From the NCBI RefSeq assembly GCF_007676705.1, contig NZ_VEBF01000001.1, positions 992,001-1,056,000 of the forward strand: a stretch of DNA of 64,000 nt, read 5' to 3'. The stretch's first letter is position 1, and the number at the start of each line of letters is the position of its first letter. The stretch is from Paenibacillus xylanexedens. GTDB lineage: Bacteria > Bacillota > Bacilli > Paenibacillales > Paenibacillaceae. The notes below the pieces were generated by a model that searched no databases, was not told the origin of the DNA, and saw only the letters and a list, made by a program, of their open reading frames with translations. Both the position numbers and the translations under genes were made by a program. Positions 44,269-51,524 of the stretch are shown here, in pieces.

Positions 44269-44667
44269 TTGAAGAAAATATTACTGACACTTTGCATGTT
44301 GCCCTTGCTCATTTGGGTACAAGGCTGCACTCCTGCAACATACGAGATAGAAGGATATACAGAGTCATCCATGAATCCAGACATCCCGGTTCCAACCAAT
44401 GCAAAACTTATTGAAAACATAGCTTATTCCGATCATCCCACCCTTAAAGAAGGTGTTAAGTATGAGCTGAAACATATTGGGGGTGAGCAAGGACTATACA
44501 CGCCAATGGATTATTTTCAGAAGTTAGCGGATACAGGTTGGGTAGAATTGGAGGAAGAACGACTTGGAAATGTACATTTCCTAAAAAAAGATACTACCGT
44601 CATTGCCATTGAAATTCAAGAAGATTCCTTCCAAATTACTGAATTGGTCAAAGGTGCTATGGAGTAA
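44269..44667 (+). CDS. small lipoprotein of unknown function (132 residues)
   Basis: A lipoprotein signal peptide is evident: basic KK, a hydrophobic segment and the lipobox VQGC, with the lipid-modified Cys near residue 20. The mature part is acidic and contains YEIEGYTESSMNPDIPVPTNAKLIE and a mixed alpha/beta C-terminal half; no domain is recognised. The start is TTG at 44269 with a perfect AGGAGG 7 bases before; upstream in-frame codons lack a site. It is monocistronic and convergent with the DUF1450 gene. Confidence 0.78.
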   Translation: MKKILLTLCMLPLLIWVQGCTPATYEIEGYTESSMNPDIPVPTNAKLIENIAYSDHPTLKEGVKYELKHIGGEQGLYTPMDYFQKLADTGWVELEEERLGNVHFLKKDTTVIAIEIQEDSFQITELVKGAME

Positions 44668-44693
44668 CACATCCTTTCACGCTACCCAAACAC

Positions 44694-44720
44694 AAAAAAA
44701 GAGAGGCTCGCAGCCCCTCC
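44694..44720 (-). terminator. intrinsic terminator of the DUF1450 gene
   Basis: On the minus strand GAGGGGCT-GCG-AGCCTCTC (44701-44719) is followed by seven T. Confidence 0.85.
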
Positions 44721-44766
44721 TTTCCGGTCTGTGGACAGTTTTCCCCACTTACCTTGTTATATCCTA

Positions 44767-44988
44767 TTACTTGACGAACTTTGCGACTTTGGCGAGCACT
44801 TCTTCTTCTGTCGGAGCACTAATGTACCGACCGTTGATAAAGACAAACGCACGTTTCGCGCAAGGACCGCAATAAGATTTGCACCCAATCTTGATCTCCG
44901 TATCTGGAGCCATTTTTTGCAGCTTGGGCACAATCGATTTTAGTCGGACATGATTACACTTTTCGCATACGCGGATATCGTTAGCCAT
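44767..44988 (-). CDS. DUF1450 (YuzB-like) small protein
   Basis: A 73-residue cysteine-containing protein of the DUF1450/UPF0349 family. Two CxxC-like motifs are visible: CEKC (residues 8-11) and CKSYCGPC (36-43), which suggest a metal or Fe-S site, with a thioredoxin-like beta-alpha pattern (FVFINGRYISAPTEEEVLAKV). The function is not established. It follows the HesB-like gene by 21 bases on the same strand, so a link with Fe-S chemistry is plausible. In B. subtilis yuzB lies near yutM (HesB) and yutI (NifU-like), a comparable neighbourhood. Confidence 0.88.
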   Translation of the reverse strand: MANDIRVCEKCNHVRLKSIVPKLQKMAPDTEIKIGCKSYCGPCAKRAFVFINGRYISAPTEEEVLAKVAKFVK

Positions 44989-45009
44989 GAGTTCCCCTTC
45001 TTCGCGCCC

Positions 45010-45312
45010 TTAGTGGTCGCCGTGATTGCCTTGGGACGGATTCGTTATGACGAATCCCTCTTCCGGGAAGTAGAGATAGTCAATTTTAACACCGTTCAAC
45101 AGAGGCTGATCATTCGCGAGAATGACATCAATCTCTTTATCGGTAGATACAACCGTATCATTTTCTTTTGGTGTGTCGATATCAAGACCGTAGTGAGCAT
45201 GGTCACCATGTGCATGTGTGATGACAACGCGCAGTTTTTTTCCTTCGTTCTCCGGCTTGTCCAATTCAAGCTTCAATACTTTAGCCGCATTACGCGTAAT
45301 TTTGCAGTTCAT
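45010..45312 (-). CDS. HesB/YadR/IscA-like Fe-S biogenesis family protein
   Basis: A 100-residue protein with the Fe-S_biosyn fold. The pattern MNCKITRNAAKVLKLEL...LRVVITHAHGDHAHYGLDIDTPKENDTVVSTDKEIDVILANDQPLLNGVKIDY fits HesB-like proteins, written here in pieces; the canonical three Cys of IscA are absent, leaving a His-rich loop THAHGDHAHYG. ATG at 45312 is the start, since AGGAG then lies 9 bases upstream, while the ATG at 45321 directly abuts it. It is co-transcribed with the DUF1450 gene. The loss of the Cys ligands makes a classical Fe-S scaffold role doubtful. Confidence 0.75.
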   Translation of the reverse strand: MNCKITRNAAKVLKLELDKPENEGKKLRVVITHAHGDHAHYGLDIDTPKENDTVVSTDKEIDVILANDQPLLNGVKIDYLYFPEEGFVITNPSQGNHGDH

Positions 45313-45453
45313 TCTCTTCATCTCCTATATTGTAATTGCTGGTTTCAACAATTTCAGCATTCTTAAACTACAGCATCTATTGTAAAGAAAGTTACCGCTC
45401 TTCGCAATAACATTGACGCGAATTCAATGTTAAACCTATCCATTTGATCACAA

Positions 45454-45711
45454 TCAAGAAGGTGCGCCCTCCTGAAGCACGGGATATTTGCGTTCTGCAC
45501 GGCTTACAAACCAGTTCATCAGAATCAAAGTGACCCCGATATCATCTATGGGCATAAACGGCATTACGTCCGGAAGTACCCAGTACAACAGGGCTGGAAT
45601 AATAAACAACAGCTTTTCTCCCAAAGGAATCTGCGGAGCCCGGAGCAACCGGGGGAGCCTTTTGAAAACTTGTGTCCATCGTTTGAACGACAGCAGTCTT
45701 CTCCACTTCAT
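45454..45711 (-). CDS. DUF1232 (YkvA-like) membrane protein
   Basis: An 85-residue protein with an amphipathic basic N-terminus and one or two hydrophobic segments. The DUF1232 signature is visible as LYWVLPDVMPFMPIDDIGVTLILMNWF, the usual PxDxxPxxxxxDD pattern. Function unknown; widely distributed in bacteria. The ATG follows GGAGG by 8 bases. It appears monocistronic; 141 bases separate it from the HesB-like gene downstream. Confidence 0.85.
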   Translation of the reverse strand: MKWRRLLSFKRWTQVFKRLPRLLRAPQIPLGEKLLFIIPALLYWVLPDVMPFMPIDDIGVTLILMNWFVSRAERKYPVLQEGAPS

Positions 45712-45815
45712 TTGAATCCCTCCGTAACATTATATAGGTCGCCATAACGACACGCACATCATTACCCCTTCAAGAACCATTCAGAACGAATGATGTAACA
45801 TGTGAATTAAAAAAT

Positions 45816-45850
45816 AAAAAACGGAACGTCGCTCACAGCGTCCGTTCCTG
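45816..45850 (-). terminator. intrinsic terminator of the LysM-M14 peptidase gene
   Basis: On the minus strand AACGGACGC...GCGACGTTCCGTT forms a bulged stem followed by TTTT and further T-rich sequence. Confidence 0.6.
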
Positions 45851-45904
45851 TTATACGAATAATCCACCGTTAAGTTTCACACCTTCATAATCAGGGACCT
45901 TGCC

Positions 45905-47116
45905 TCATTGTCCATTGGATAACAGTTCAGCCAGCAACATTCCCACTTCTATACAGATATCATCAAACTGTTCTACCGGAAGCGGATTAACACCCAATCC
46001 AACTTCCACCGTGAAGCCTGGTCTACCGAAATCTTGAATAAACCAGTCTTTGTATCCGGCATCACTTCCGCCGAGCTTCACTGCTTTGTAGCCGGAAGCT
46101 TTGGCAAGCCTGCGCGACAGCGGCGCACTTTCTCTCGGTTCCAGATCACGATAGTTCCAGTAGATCTCCTGACCCTGACTATGCAGGGATACGACCGCAG
46201 CGAATGCGTGCTGCTGGGTCCATTGTGCTAGCGCCTGCGCCTCCGGTTCTGTCAAAGGCGCTGTGCCTGCGTAATCCCGGGGACCAGGCGAGGACACACC
46301 CCTTCTCGCTGCTTCTTCATCCCAATGGGCAGGAAATTGATCATTCAGATCCACCCCTCTAATGTTGGCCTTCCAGTGGGTAAAATTCGATCTGCCGGCA
46401 TTCCAGGCTAACAATTGCTGTGCATGCGGGTGCTGATTGACCACACCTTCCTGAACCAGCTCAACCCCGTCCGGATTAACCATCGGCACTGCCCAGAGTG
46501 TCGTCTCTTGCATCCAGCGTTCTGTCTGGAATTGATGCCATGCCTTATGCGTGCTATACGCCTGGGCATATTCTTCGATAAATTTCATCAGAACTGCTGT
46601 TGTCAGCCACTCATTGGCATGAACGGAAGCGTTAACATGAATATGTCTCTGCCCTTGCCCGATCCGCAAATAAGGCAGTGACTTCCCCATGACACTTGTT
46701 CCAATCGAGCCCGTCTCAACAAACGGGTAAAGCTTCTCCAGCCGGTCTATATCCCTGATTAATTCTCGATAACCATACTCTCCCTGAATCTTGACAATAG
46801 TTTTTCCATTGGAAGCCGGAATATGAATACAGCGACCAACCCAGTCAGCTATATTGGCAATTTCAGGATTGGCCCGACGCAAGTCCTCTTCATCCAAACC
46901 AAAGCGCCCTGCAATCCCCCCTACGCTCTCTCCAGGTGGGACAGCATACCTGCGACCTGTCCCAGGGACAATACGCAGCATCTGACCTGCAAGCAGGTAA
47001 GGCTGGGAGGCAGCTTCCGGATTCAGAGCAGCAAGTAATTCTTTGGTCATATGGTGTGCTGACGCAATTCGCGGCATTGTATCTCCCCGCTGAACAATGA
47101 TCCACTGCAGTTCCAT
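45905..47116 (-). CDS. LysM-containing M14 carboxypeptidase (gamma-D-glutamyl-L-diamino acid endopeptidase-like)
   Basis: A 403-residue zinc peptidase that probably cleaves peptidoglycan stem peptides, as Lysinibacillus endopeptidase I does. Two LysM peptidoglycan-binding modules occupy about residues 1-50 (WIIVQRGDTMPRIA) and 52-100 (YAVPPGESVGGIAGRFG). The M14 domain follows with zinc ligands in HVNASVHANEW (HxxE) and a later His (VVSLHSQG), NPDG and the catalytic Glu in TVEVGLG. No signal peptide precedes the first LysM, a feature shared with spore-associated members. ATG at 47116 follows AAAGGAG by 7 bases. Confidence 0.9.
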   Translation of the reverse strand: MELQWIIVQRGDTMPRIASAHHMTKELLAALNPEAASQPYLLAGQMLRIVPGTGRRYAVPPGESVGGIAGRFGLDEEDLRRANPEIANIADWVGRCIHIPASNGKTIVKIQGEYGYRELIRDIDRLEKLYPFVETGSIGTSVMGKSLPYLRIGQGQRHIHVNASVHANEWLTTAVLMKFIEEYAQAYSTHKAWHQFQTERWMQETTLWAVPMVNPDGVELVQEGVVNQHPHAQQLLAWNAGRSNFTHWKANIRGVDLNDQFPAHWDEEAARRGVSSPGPRDYAGTAPLTEPEAQALAQWTQQHAFAAVVSLHSQGQEIYWNYRDLEPRESAPLSRRLAKASGYKAVKLGGSDAGYKDWFIQDFGRPGFTVEVGLGVNPLPVEQFDDICIEVGMLLAELLSNGQ

Positions 47117-47255
47117 GTTGTTCTCCTTTCCACAGGAAAAGGCAGGCCTCCTGTCGGGTTCTCCCAATTTCGTGTCTATAACATATATATGCAGCCCCGG
47201 TTGTCCGTCATGTGACATCAATCATGTTCCATCACCTGTCGATGCAGAAACATGA

Positions 47256-47287
47256 CAAAAAATCCCGGAACATCACAGTTCCGGGAT
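47256..47287 (-). terminator. intrinsic terminator of racE
   Basis: On the minus strand ATCCCGGAAC pairs with GTTCCGGGAT around a 6-base loop, followed by TTTTTT. Confidence 0.92.
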
Positions 47288-47346
47288 ATTGTCACAGGCA
47301 ATATACTTTAATTATAAGTCCTATTCATACATACTTTTGCATATAA

Positions 47347-48162
47347 CTATGGTAATTGCGTAACCTGCCAGACCACAGGGGTCTTGGAGATCTGCTCTCC
47401 CAACCATCGACGAGTGATATTCTGGAACATGCCCGGGTCACCAGTGCAGAAAAATTGATGCACCGGGGTCTCATTCCCGCTGGCCAGTTTCCGTTTATCA
47501 TATAAAATCGTACTGATTTCCCGCGCCGTTTCATCTGCCGAACTGATTAGCTTCACTTCCTGTCCCATAACCTCCTGAATAGTGTCCATAAGGAAAGGAT
47601 AGTGCGTACAACCCAGAATAAGACAATCAATCGGCTGTTGTTTGATCTCACCCAATGATTGCTCCACCGTATGTGTCGTGTGCTCGGAACGAAATTCACC
47701 TTGCTCCACCAACGGCACGAGCGCCGGACAAGCCTGACTGACCACATCGATATAGGGGGACAACTGCTTGAGCGCCAATGTATACGCCCCACTCCCAATG
47801 GTACCCACCGTACCGATCACACCAATGCGTCCTGTACGTGTCGCTGTGATTGCTGCCCGCGCCCCCGGATGTATAACACCAATGACAGGCACATTCACCT
47901 TGGCACGGATATACTCCAGCGCAGCTGCTGTCGCTGTGTTACAGGCGATAACGATAACCTTCGGATCGAACTGGATCAAGAAATCAACGATTTGTTCCGT
48001 AAATTGTTTCACTTGTTCGGACGAACGGGGTCCGTACGGTGTTCGGGCAGTATCCCCAAAATAAATGATCTTTTCCCGCGGAAGCTGACGCATCACTTCC
48101 TTGGCGACGGTCAATCCACCCACACCGGAGTCTAATATAGCGATTGCTTGCTGCACGAACAC
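47347..48162 (-). CDS. racE: glutamate racemase
   Basis: Interconverts L- and D-glutamate, providing D-Glu for peptidoglycan (and poly-gamma-glutamate). The two catalytic Cys are in VIACNTATAAA (Cys near residue 74) and LGCTHYPFL (near 185); the N-terminal AILDSGVGGLTV and the FGDTARTPYG motifs are conserved. The start is GTG at 48162, with AAGGAAG about 6 bases before; a second GTG six bases later is possible. A promoter with extended -10 lies at 48268 and a striking 10-bp-arm palindrome lies just upstream of it at 48301-48323. Confidence 0.95.
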   Translation of the reverse strand: MFVQQAIAILDSGVGGLTVAKEVMRQLPREKIIYFGDTARTPYGPRSSEQVKQFTEQIVDFLIQFDPKVIVIACNTATAAALEYIRAKVNVPVIGVIHPGARAAITATRTGRIGVIGTVGTIGSGAYTLALKQLSPYIDVVSQACPALVPLVEQGEFRSEHTTHTVEQSLGEIKQQPIDCLILGCTHYPFLMDTIQEVMGQEVKLISSADETAREISTILYDKRKLASGNETPVHQFFCTGDPGMFQNITRRWLGEQISKTPVVWQVTQLP

Positions 48163-48267
48163 ACCGCTTCCTTCTTCATTGAATTGGTTCTGATAATGAT
48201 TGTTCCACAAAGCTTTCTTCCTACCGTATGAACATTCCGGCAAAAAGGTACCTACATCTTACCCGAT

Positions 48268-48276
48268 TTTATAACA
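48268..48276 (-). promoter_or_regulatory. extended -10 promoter of racE
   Basis: On the minus strand TGT-TATAAA forms an extended -10; it lies about 105 bases before the racE start codon. Confidence 0.45.
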
Positions 48277-48300
48277 GGGTTCAAATAAAATCCCGCGTGC

Positions 48301-48323
48301 TGTGTCCACACCGTGTGGACACA
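48301..48323. promoter_or_regulatory. perfect inverted repeat upstream of the racE promoter (operator candidate)
   Basis: Arms TGTGTCCACA and TGTGGACACA are perfect reverse complements around CCG. It begins about 28 bases upstream of the racE -10 element, immediately beyond the -35 position. Confidence 0.6.
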
Positions 48324-48327
48324 CAAC

Positions 48328-48366
48328 AAAGCAGGCTCTCCTCTAAACCCGAGGAAAGCCTGCTTT
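48328..48366 (-). terminator. intrinsic terminator of the YtxH gene
   Basis: AAAGCAGGCT...CTC pairs with GAG...AGCCTGCTTT over about 14 bp; on the minus strand it is followed by TTTGTTG. Confidence 0.8.
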
Positions 48367-48380
48367 ATCCCAAACTTTGC

Positions 48381-48761
48381 TTAGTTGTCGTCCTTGGACT
48401 CATCCGCAGGAAGCTTCGCTACAATGTCGATTCCGGACTCATCTGCTGCTTTGTTGTCCGTATCGGGTTCTGTGATGACTGCCGATATGCGAATTTCCTT
48501 GCCTTCAGCGCAGTTACGCCAGGATTGAATATCCTGAATCACAACATCTGCGGTCTCTTTGACCTTGGATACGATCTGTGAACTCTGTTCTCCAACCTTG
48601 CCAGCGAGTTCCTGACCTTTCTCCGATACCTGACGAGCACCTTCCGTAATGTCCTGACGAAGTTCGCGTCCTGATTTTGGTGCCAGCAGTAACGCTGTTA
48701 CCGAACCCACTACAGAGCCGATAAGAGCTCCCCACAACAAACTTTTGTTAGAATCCTTCAC
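48381..48761 (-). CDS. YtxH domain-containing protein
   Basis: A 126-residue membrane-anchored helical protein. One glycine-rich transmembrane helix (LLWGALIGSVVGSVTALLLAP, residues 8-28) is followed by the YtxH motif KSGRELRQDI and a helix rich in Glu/Lys/Ser (GQELAGKVGEQSS). The tail from about residue 85 is acidic and atypical. General-stress and desiccation proteins share this layout. The start is GTG at 48761, with GGGAGAG about 8 bases before. It is monocistronic with a terminator. Confidence 0.85.
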   Translation of the reverse strand: MKDSNKSLLWGALIGSVVGSVTALLLAPKSGRELRQDITEGARQVSEKGQELAGKVGEQSSQIVSKVKETADVVIQDIQSWRNCAEGKEIRISAVITEPDTDNKAADESGIDIVAKLPADESKDDN

Positions 48762-48892
48762 GTCACATCTCTCCCTTTACTTTCGTTTAAGTACCGGATC
48801 AGAAGCAACGGCCTGTCGCTCACCCATCCGGGCGAATGCCTACTCTGTTGATGCATTATAAGCAGCACAGGCTTGACTTGACACTCCAGATA

Positions 48893-48925
48893 ACAAAAAA
48901 ATCTGAACAGTTCTCTTTTCAGCTT
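48893..48925 (-). terminator. weak hairpin plus T-run after the DUF4261 gene
   Basis: On the minus strand CTGAA...TTCAG (5 bp, possibly extended) precedes a run of seven T. Confidence 0.5.
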
Positions 48926-48938
48926 TATCTTCGCTCAA

Positions 48939-49853
48939 TCAGGTCTGACGAGCAGGCTCCAGATCAGCCGCCGCATGCTCATCTCCCGGGTCCAAATCAA
49001 TGACATATCGCCCTGGTGCGATCAGTGCCGCCTGATGCTCACAACGCCAGCGTCGTCCGCCGGAAGAACCCAACGTCTGTCCATCCTGCAGAACATCTCC
49101 CTGATCAAATATGTAATACGCCGCACCCAGTAAGGTCTGGGCAACCGTATCCGGATCAAGACCGACGAAGTGACACTGTACATCAGGTACACCCAGTGCC
49201 GACAACCCTACCGTATCCATAACTAATTCGCGTTGTTCTTCCGTACCACCCGCCTGATACATCCGAACGTTCATGGCTGCATACAGATGTTCCTCACGTT
49301 CCTGAGCTTGCGTATATGCTTCCGGTTCAACCAGCTTATCACTGCCGTACCAATATAGCGCATCACAGGTCAGGCTTTCCATGATTGCCAGTACAGTCTT
49401 CTGGAACAACTCCAGACGCTGTTTGCGAGGCATGGCTGCGGTGAACATGTCATGTAATCGGATGGAGTACCGCGCAGCTTCTACAACTTGTCCTGCTTCA
49501 GGCCAGTGCCATGCTTGCTGTAAAGCCCCGCCAAAACGTGCACGATCCACAATCTCATTGACAGGAAGCATGCAGGTCTGGGCAGGGATATCCCCTTCCT
49601 GAAAGGATACCTTGTGGTCCAGATGATAGAAGACCAGCATCTCATGCGCTCGCTCTCCATCCCCTTGTTTCACATCCAGCCGGACTTGTCCTGTGTGACG
49701 AATCAGAGCTTCCTGCAATCGCAGACGATCCACCTCCGGACGTTCCCGAAACAAAAGTTCAACCATATATACCGGATGGAATCCAGAAGGTATTTCATTT
49801 GTATCTTTGCTTTCAGTATTTACTTCATTGAATTCTTTTGATTCATTCGTCAT
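48939..49853 (-). CDS. DUF4261 domain-containing protein
   Basis: A 304-residue cytosolic protein. The N-terminal ~25 residues are low-complexity Asn/Glu/Ser/Thr; the central part (VYMVELLFRERPEVDR...) and the C-terminal DUF4261 segment (DTVGLSALGVPDVQCHFVGLDPDTVAQTLLGAAYYIFDQGDVL) are well ordered. The function is unknown. ATG at 49853 follows GAGGG by about 7 bases and starts 10 bases after the DUF86 gene, so the two are co-transcribed. DUF4261 proteins of Bacillales often sit near small conserved genes of unknown function, as here. Confidence 0.8.
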   Translation of the reverse strand: MTNESKEFNEVNTESKDTNEIPSGFHPVYMVELLFRERPEVDRLRLQEALIRHTGQVRLDVKQGDGERAHEMLVFYHLDHKVSFQEGDIPAQTCMLPVNEIVDRARFGGALQQAWHWPEAGQVVEAARYSIRLHDMFTAAMPRKQRLELFQKTVLAIMESLTCDALYWYGSDKLVEPEAYTQAQEREEHLYAAMNVRMYQAGGTEEQRELVMDTVGLSALGVPDVQCHFVGLDPDTVAQTLLGAAYYIFDQGDVLQDGQTLGSSGGRRWRCEHQAALIAPGRYVIDLDPGDEHAAADLEPARQT

Positions 49854-49863
49854 GCGATTTCCC

Positions 49864-50325
49864 TCATTCCTTACGCTGTCCCTCGGCTTGTGCCGTATTG
49901 AAAGGACCAAGTTCTTTTTCCACGTAGTCGCTAACCTGGATGGCAAAATGTTCAAGTACGCCTGGCAACTCTACGCTAAGCGGATGGAGCTCAGACCGCT
50001 CCCAACTATAATAATCCTGCACCAACGGCTTACGTAACGTAACAAGCTGACGCAATATCTCATAGGTATCATTGTCAAAAACCTTTTCTTCATAATTAAT
50101 CTGAATAATATCATCATAGCTGCTCGCATCTCTCATGATGAAGCCATCTATCAGATAACTTCCCACATCAGTAACAATCTCGATCGCCAGGTGAAGACAA
50201 CGTTCCTGTACCATCCCCAGCATGAGACTGCCATCCCAGGCCTGGGCTGCCCGGCGAAGCCCTTCGGCTACCTCCGGTACAGCAGCTAGCCGGCGGGCAA
50301 TCTGTTCTCTGTTCACATAATACAT
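49864..50325 (-). CDS. DUF86/HepT-like protein (YutE family), RNase motif altered
   Basis: A 153-residue helical protein closely resembling B. subtilis YutE (MYYVNREQIARRL, LIDGFIMRDASSYDDII, VLVQ-type core, C-terminal VEKELGPF). DUF86 proteins related to HepT toxins carry an R-X(4-6)-H-X-Y RNase motif; here the corresponding site reads RKPLVQDYYSW, with Asp where His is expected, so RNase activity is doubtful. No MNT nucleotidyltransferase antitoxin is next to it. ATG at 50325 is adjacent to a weak site (CGGGAAGTG). It is the first gene before DUF4261. Confidence 0.82.
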   Translation of the reverse strand: MYYVNREQIARRLAAVPEVAEGLRRAAQAWDGSLMLGMVQERCLHLAIEIVTDVGSYLIDGFIMRDASSYDDIIQINYEEKVFDNDTYEILRQLVTLRKPLVQDYYSWERSELHPLSVELPGVLEHFAIQVSDYVEKELGPFNTAQAEGQRKE

Positions 50326-50348
50326 TCGTTCACTTCCCGTTCAGTGAG

Positions 50349-50459
50349 TTATCGGTTCCGTTTCCCTCTTCGCTTAAGCCAGAATATCATCACAGGACAA
50401 GCGATTAGAAACACAACAAAAATATATAGAAATTCCATAACGTCTCTTAAATCGCTCAT
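50349..50459 (-). CDS. micro-protein, single-pass membrane (36 residues)
   Basis: A short frame on the minus strand: ATG at 50459, AAAGGGG site about 9 bases before, stop at 50349. The product begins MSDLRDVMEF, contains a hydrophobic stretch of about 20 residues (LYIFVVFLIACPVMIFWL) and ends with the basic KRRGKRNR. The layout (one helix, positive C-terminus) is that of a bona fide small membrane protein with an N-out/C-in orientation. It lies between the Dabb gene and the DUF86 gene on the same strand, probably in the same transcript. No family is recognised. Confidence 0.55.
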   Translation of the reverse strand: MSDLRDVMEFLYIFVVFLIACPVMIFWLKRRGKRNR

Positions 50460-50498
50460 GCAGAGTCCCCTTTATTTTAAAGTCGTGTGAATGACAGA

Positions 50499-50786
50499 TT
50501 AGATTTCATAGTCCACGGCGATCGACTGTTCTCTGACTTCGTTCATGTACTTGATTACTTCCTGATGAAGCGGGTGAACCTGATACGCCTGAAGGTCCTC
50601 CAGTGAAGCAAATTCTGCTGTGAGTGAAATGTCGAATGATCTGTCCGAGCGAAGCACATCAATGCCTACTTCAAGTGAAATCAGAACATCAATTTTGCCC
50701 TCCAGGTTGCGAAGCACCTGGGCAGCGGCTTCAATACTTTCTGCTGAACGATCTTTCATTTTGAACAGGACAATATGTTTAATCAT
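50499..50786 (-). CDS. Dabb family (stress-responsive alpha-beta barrel) protein
   Basis: A 95-residue dimeric alpha/beta-barrel protein of the Dabb domain family, whose members range from stress proteins to cyclases. The usual start MIKHIVLFKMKD and the motifs GKIDVLISLEVGIDVLRSDRSFD and YQVHPLHQEV are present. ATG at 50786 has GAGGTG about 11 bases before. No catalytic function is predicted. It is flanked by a holin-like gene upstream and the micro-protein downstream. Confidence 0.9.
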   Translation of the reverse strand: MIKHIVLFKMKDRSAESIEAAAQVLRNLEGKIDVLISLEVGIDVLRSDRSFDISLTAEFASLEDLQAYQVHPLHQEVIKYMNEVREQSIAVDYEI

Positions 50787-50897
50787 CTGAGCAAGCACCT
50801 CGTTTGGTATAATAGTAGAAATGAATGAATTTTCGTGTATTCAAAATATATCATAACGTTCTCTATTACGAAAGGATACTTGGAAACGTTCTCTTGA

Positions 50898-50938
50898 GAA
50901 GAAAAACTAATCCGAACCGTTTCCTTTCGGTTCGGATT
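50898..50938 (-). terminator. intrinsic terminator overlapping the stop codon of the holin-like gene
   Basis: On the minus strand AATCCGAACCG pairs with CGGTTCGGATT around an 8-base loop. The 3' arm encodes the last Gly-Ser-Asp codons and part of the TAG stop, followed by a T-rich tail. Confidence 0.85.
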
Positions 50939-51455
50939 TCTCTTGAGATCCATCATCCGTCTGTTTTGCGGATTCATTCTGCGAAGTTTGTCCTGTTTCG
51001 GCCTGCTGCTTCATACTGACCGGGCTTTGCTGCGGTTGGGGCCATTCCCGATCCGTCAGATACTCCTGACCTTCCTGTTTCTTCAACACGGCTATAGCCT
51101 GTCTGAGCTTCCCAGGCAACGGAAGTCCGATTTTTGCATAATTTTCCGTAATTGAGATCAGTTCATTGACCAGGTAGAAATAAATAGCACCACCTTTGAT
51201 AATATCGGTTCCCATGAGCAGGTCAATTCGGTGGGCAAGCAAGACAACGGTCAGCATCAGCCCTTTGCGAGCTAGCCCCCAGAATCCAATGTTACTATTC
51301 AATCCGGTTCCCGTCCTCACAGCCGCCGCCAAACCTGTTATATAATCCACAGCCATCGCGACCGCGAGCAGGCTCAGCAGTTGATCCCATCCGCCAAAAG
51401 CAAACGTAACAATCGCTCCCGAGACAGCAGCAAAGGTATTCACAGATAGACTCAC
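50907..51455 (-). CDS. phage holin family protein (Holin_4_1 / TcdE-like), chromosomal orphan
   Basis: A 182-residue membrane protein with three or four hydrophobic segments (about residues 8-28, 32-50, 68-88) matching the toxin-secretion/phage-lysis holin family (ARKGLMLTVVLLAHRIDLLMG, YFYLVNELISITENYAKIGLPLP). The last ~55 residues are a long Gln/Ser/Glu-rich hydrophilic tail that is unusual in phage holins. GTG at 51455 follows GAGGTGAGG. No endolysin or other phage gene is next to it, so a lysis role is uncertain. The terminator overlaps its stop codon. Confidence 0.82.
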   Translation of the reverse strand: MSLSVNTFAAVSGAIVTFAFGGWDQLLSLLAVAMAVDYITGLAAAVRTGTGLNSNIGFWGLARKGLMLTVVLLAHRIDLLMGTDIIKGGAIYFYLVNELISITENYAKIGLPLPGKLRQAIAVLKKQEGQEYLTDREWPQPQQSPVSMKQQAETGQTSQNESAKQTDDGSQEKSEPKGNGSD

Positions 51456-51524
51456 GTTCCTCACCTCTCCCTTACACTTGAGTACCCTACAATATATGTA
51501 AAAGTAAGAGATTTGACAGGTCAC

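Noticed and set aside
49864..50325. HepT/MNT toxin-antitoxin pair
   Set aside because: The protein resembles YutE, the catalytic His is missing and no nucleotidyltransferase gene is adjacent.
50907..51455. Prophage remnant around the holin-like gene
   Set aside because: No other phage gene, integrase or attachment site flanks it; neighbouring genes are conserved chromosomal ones.
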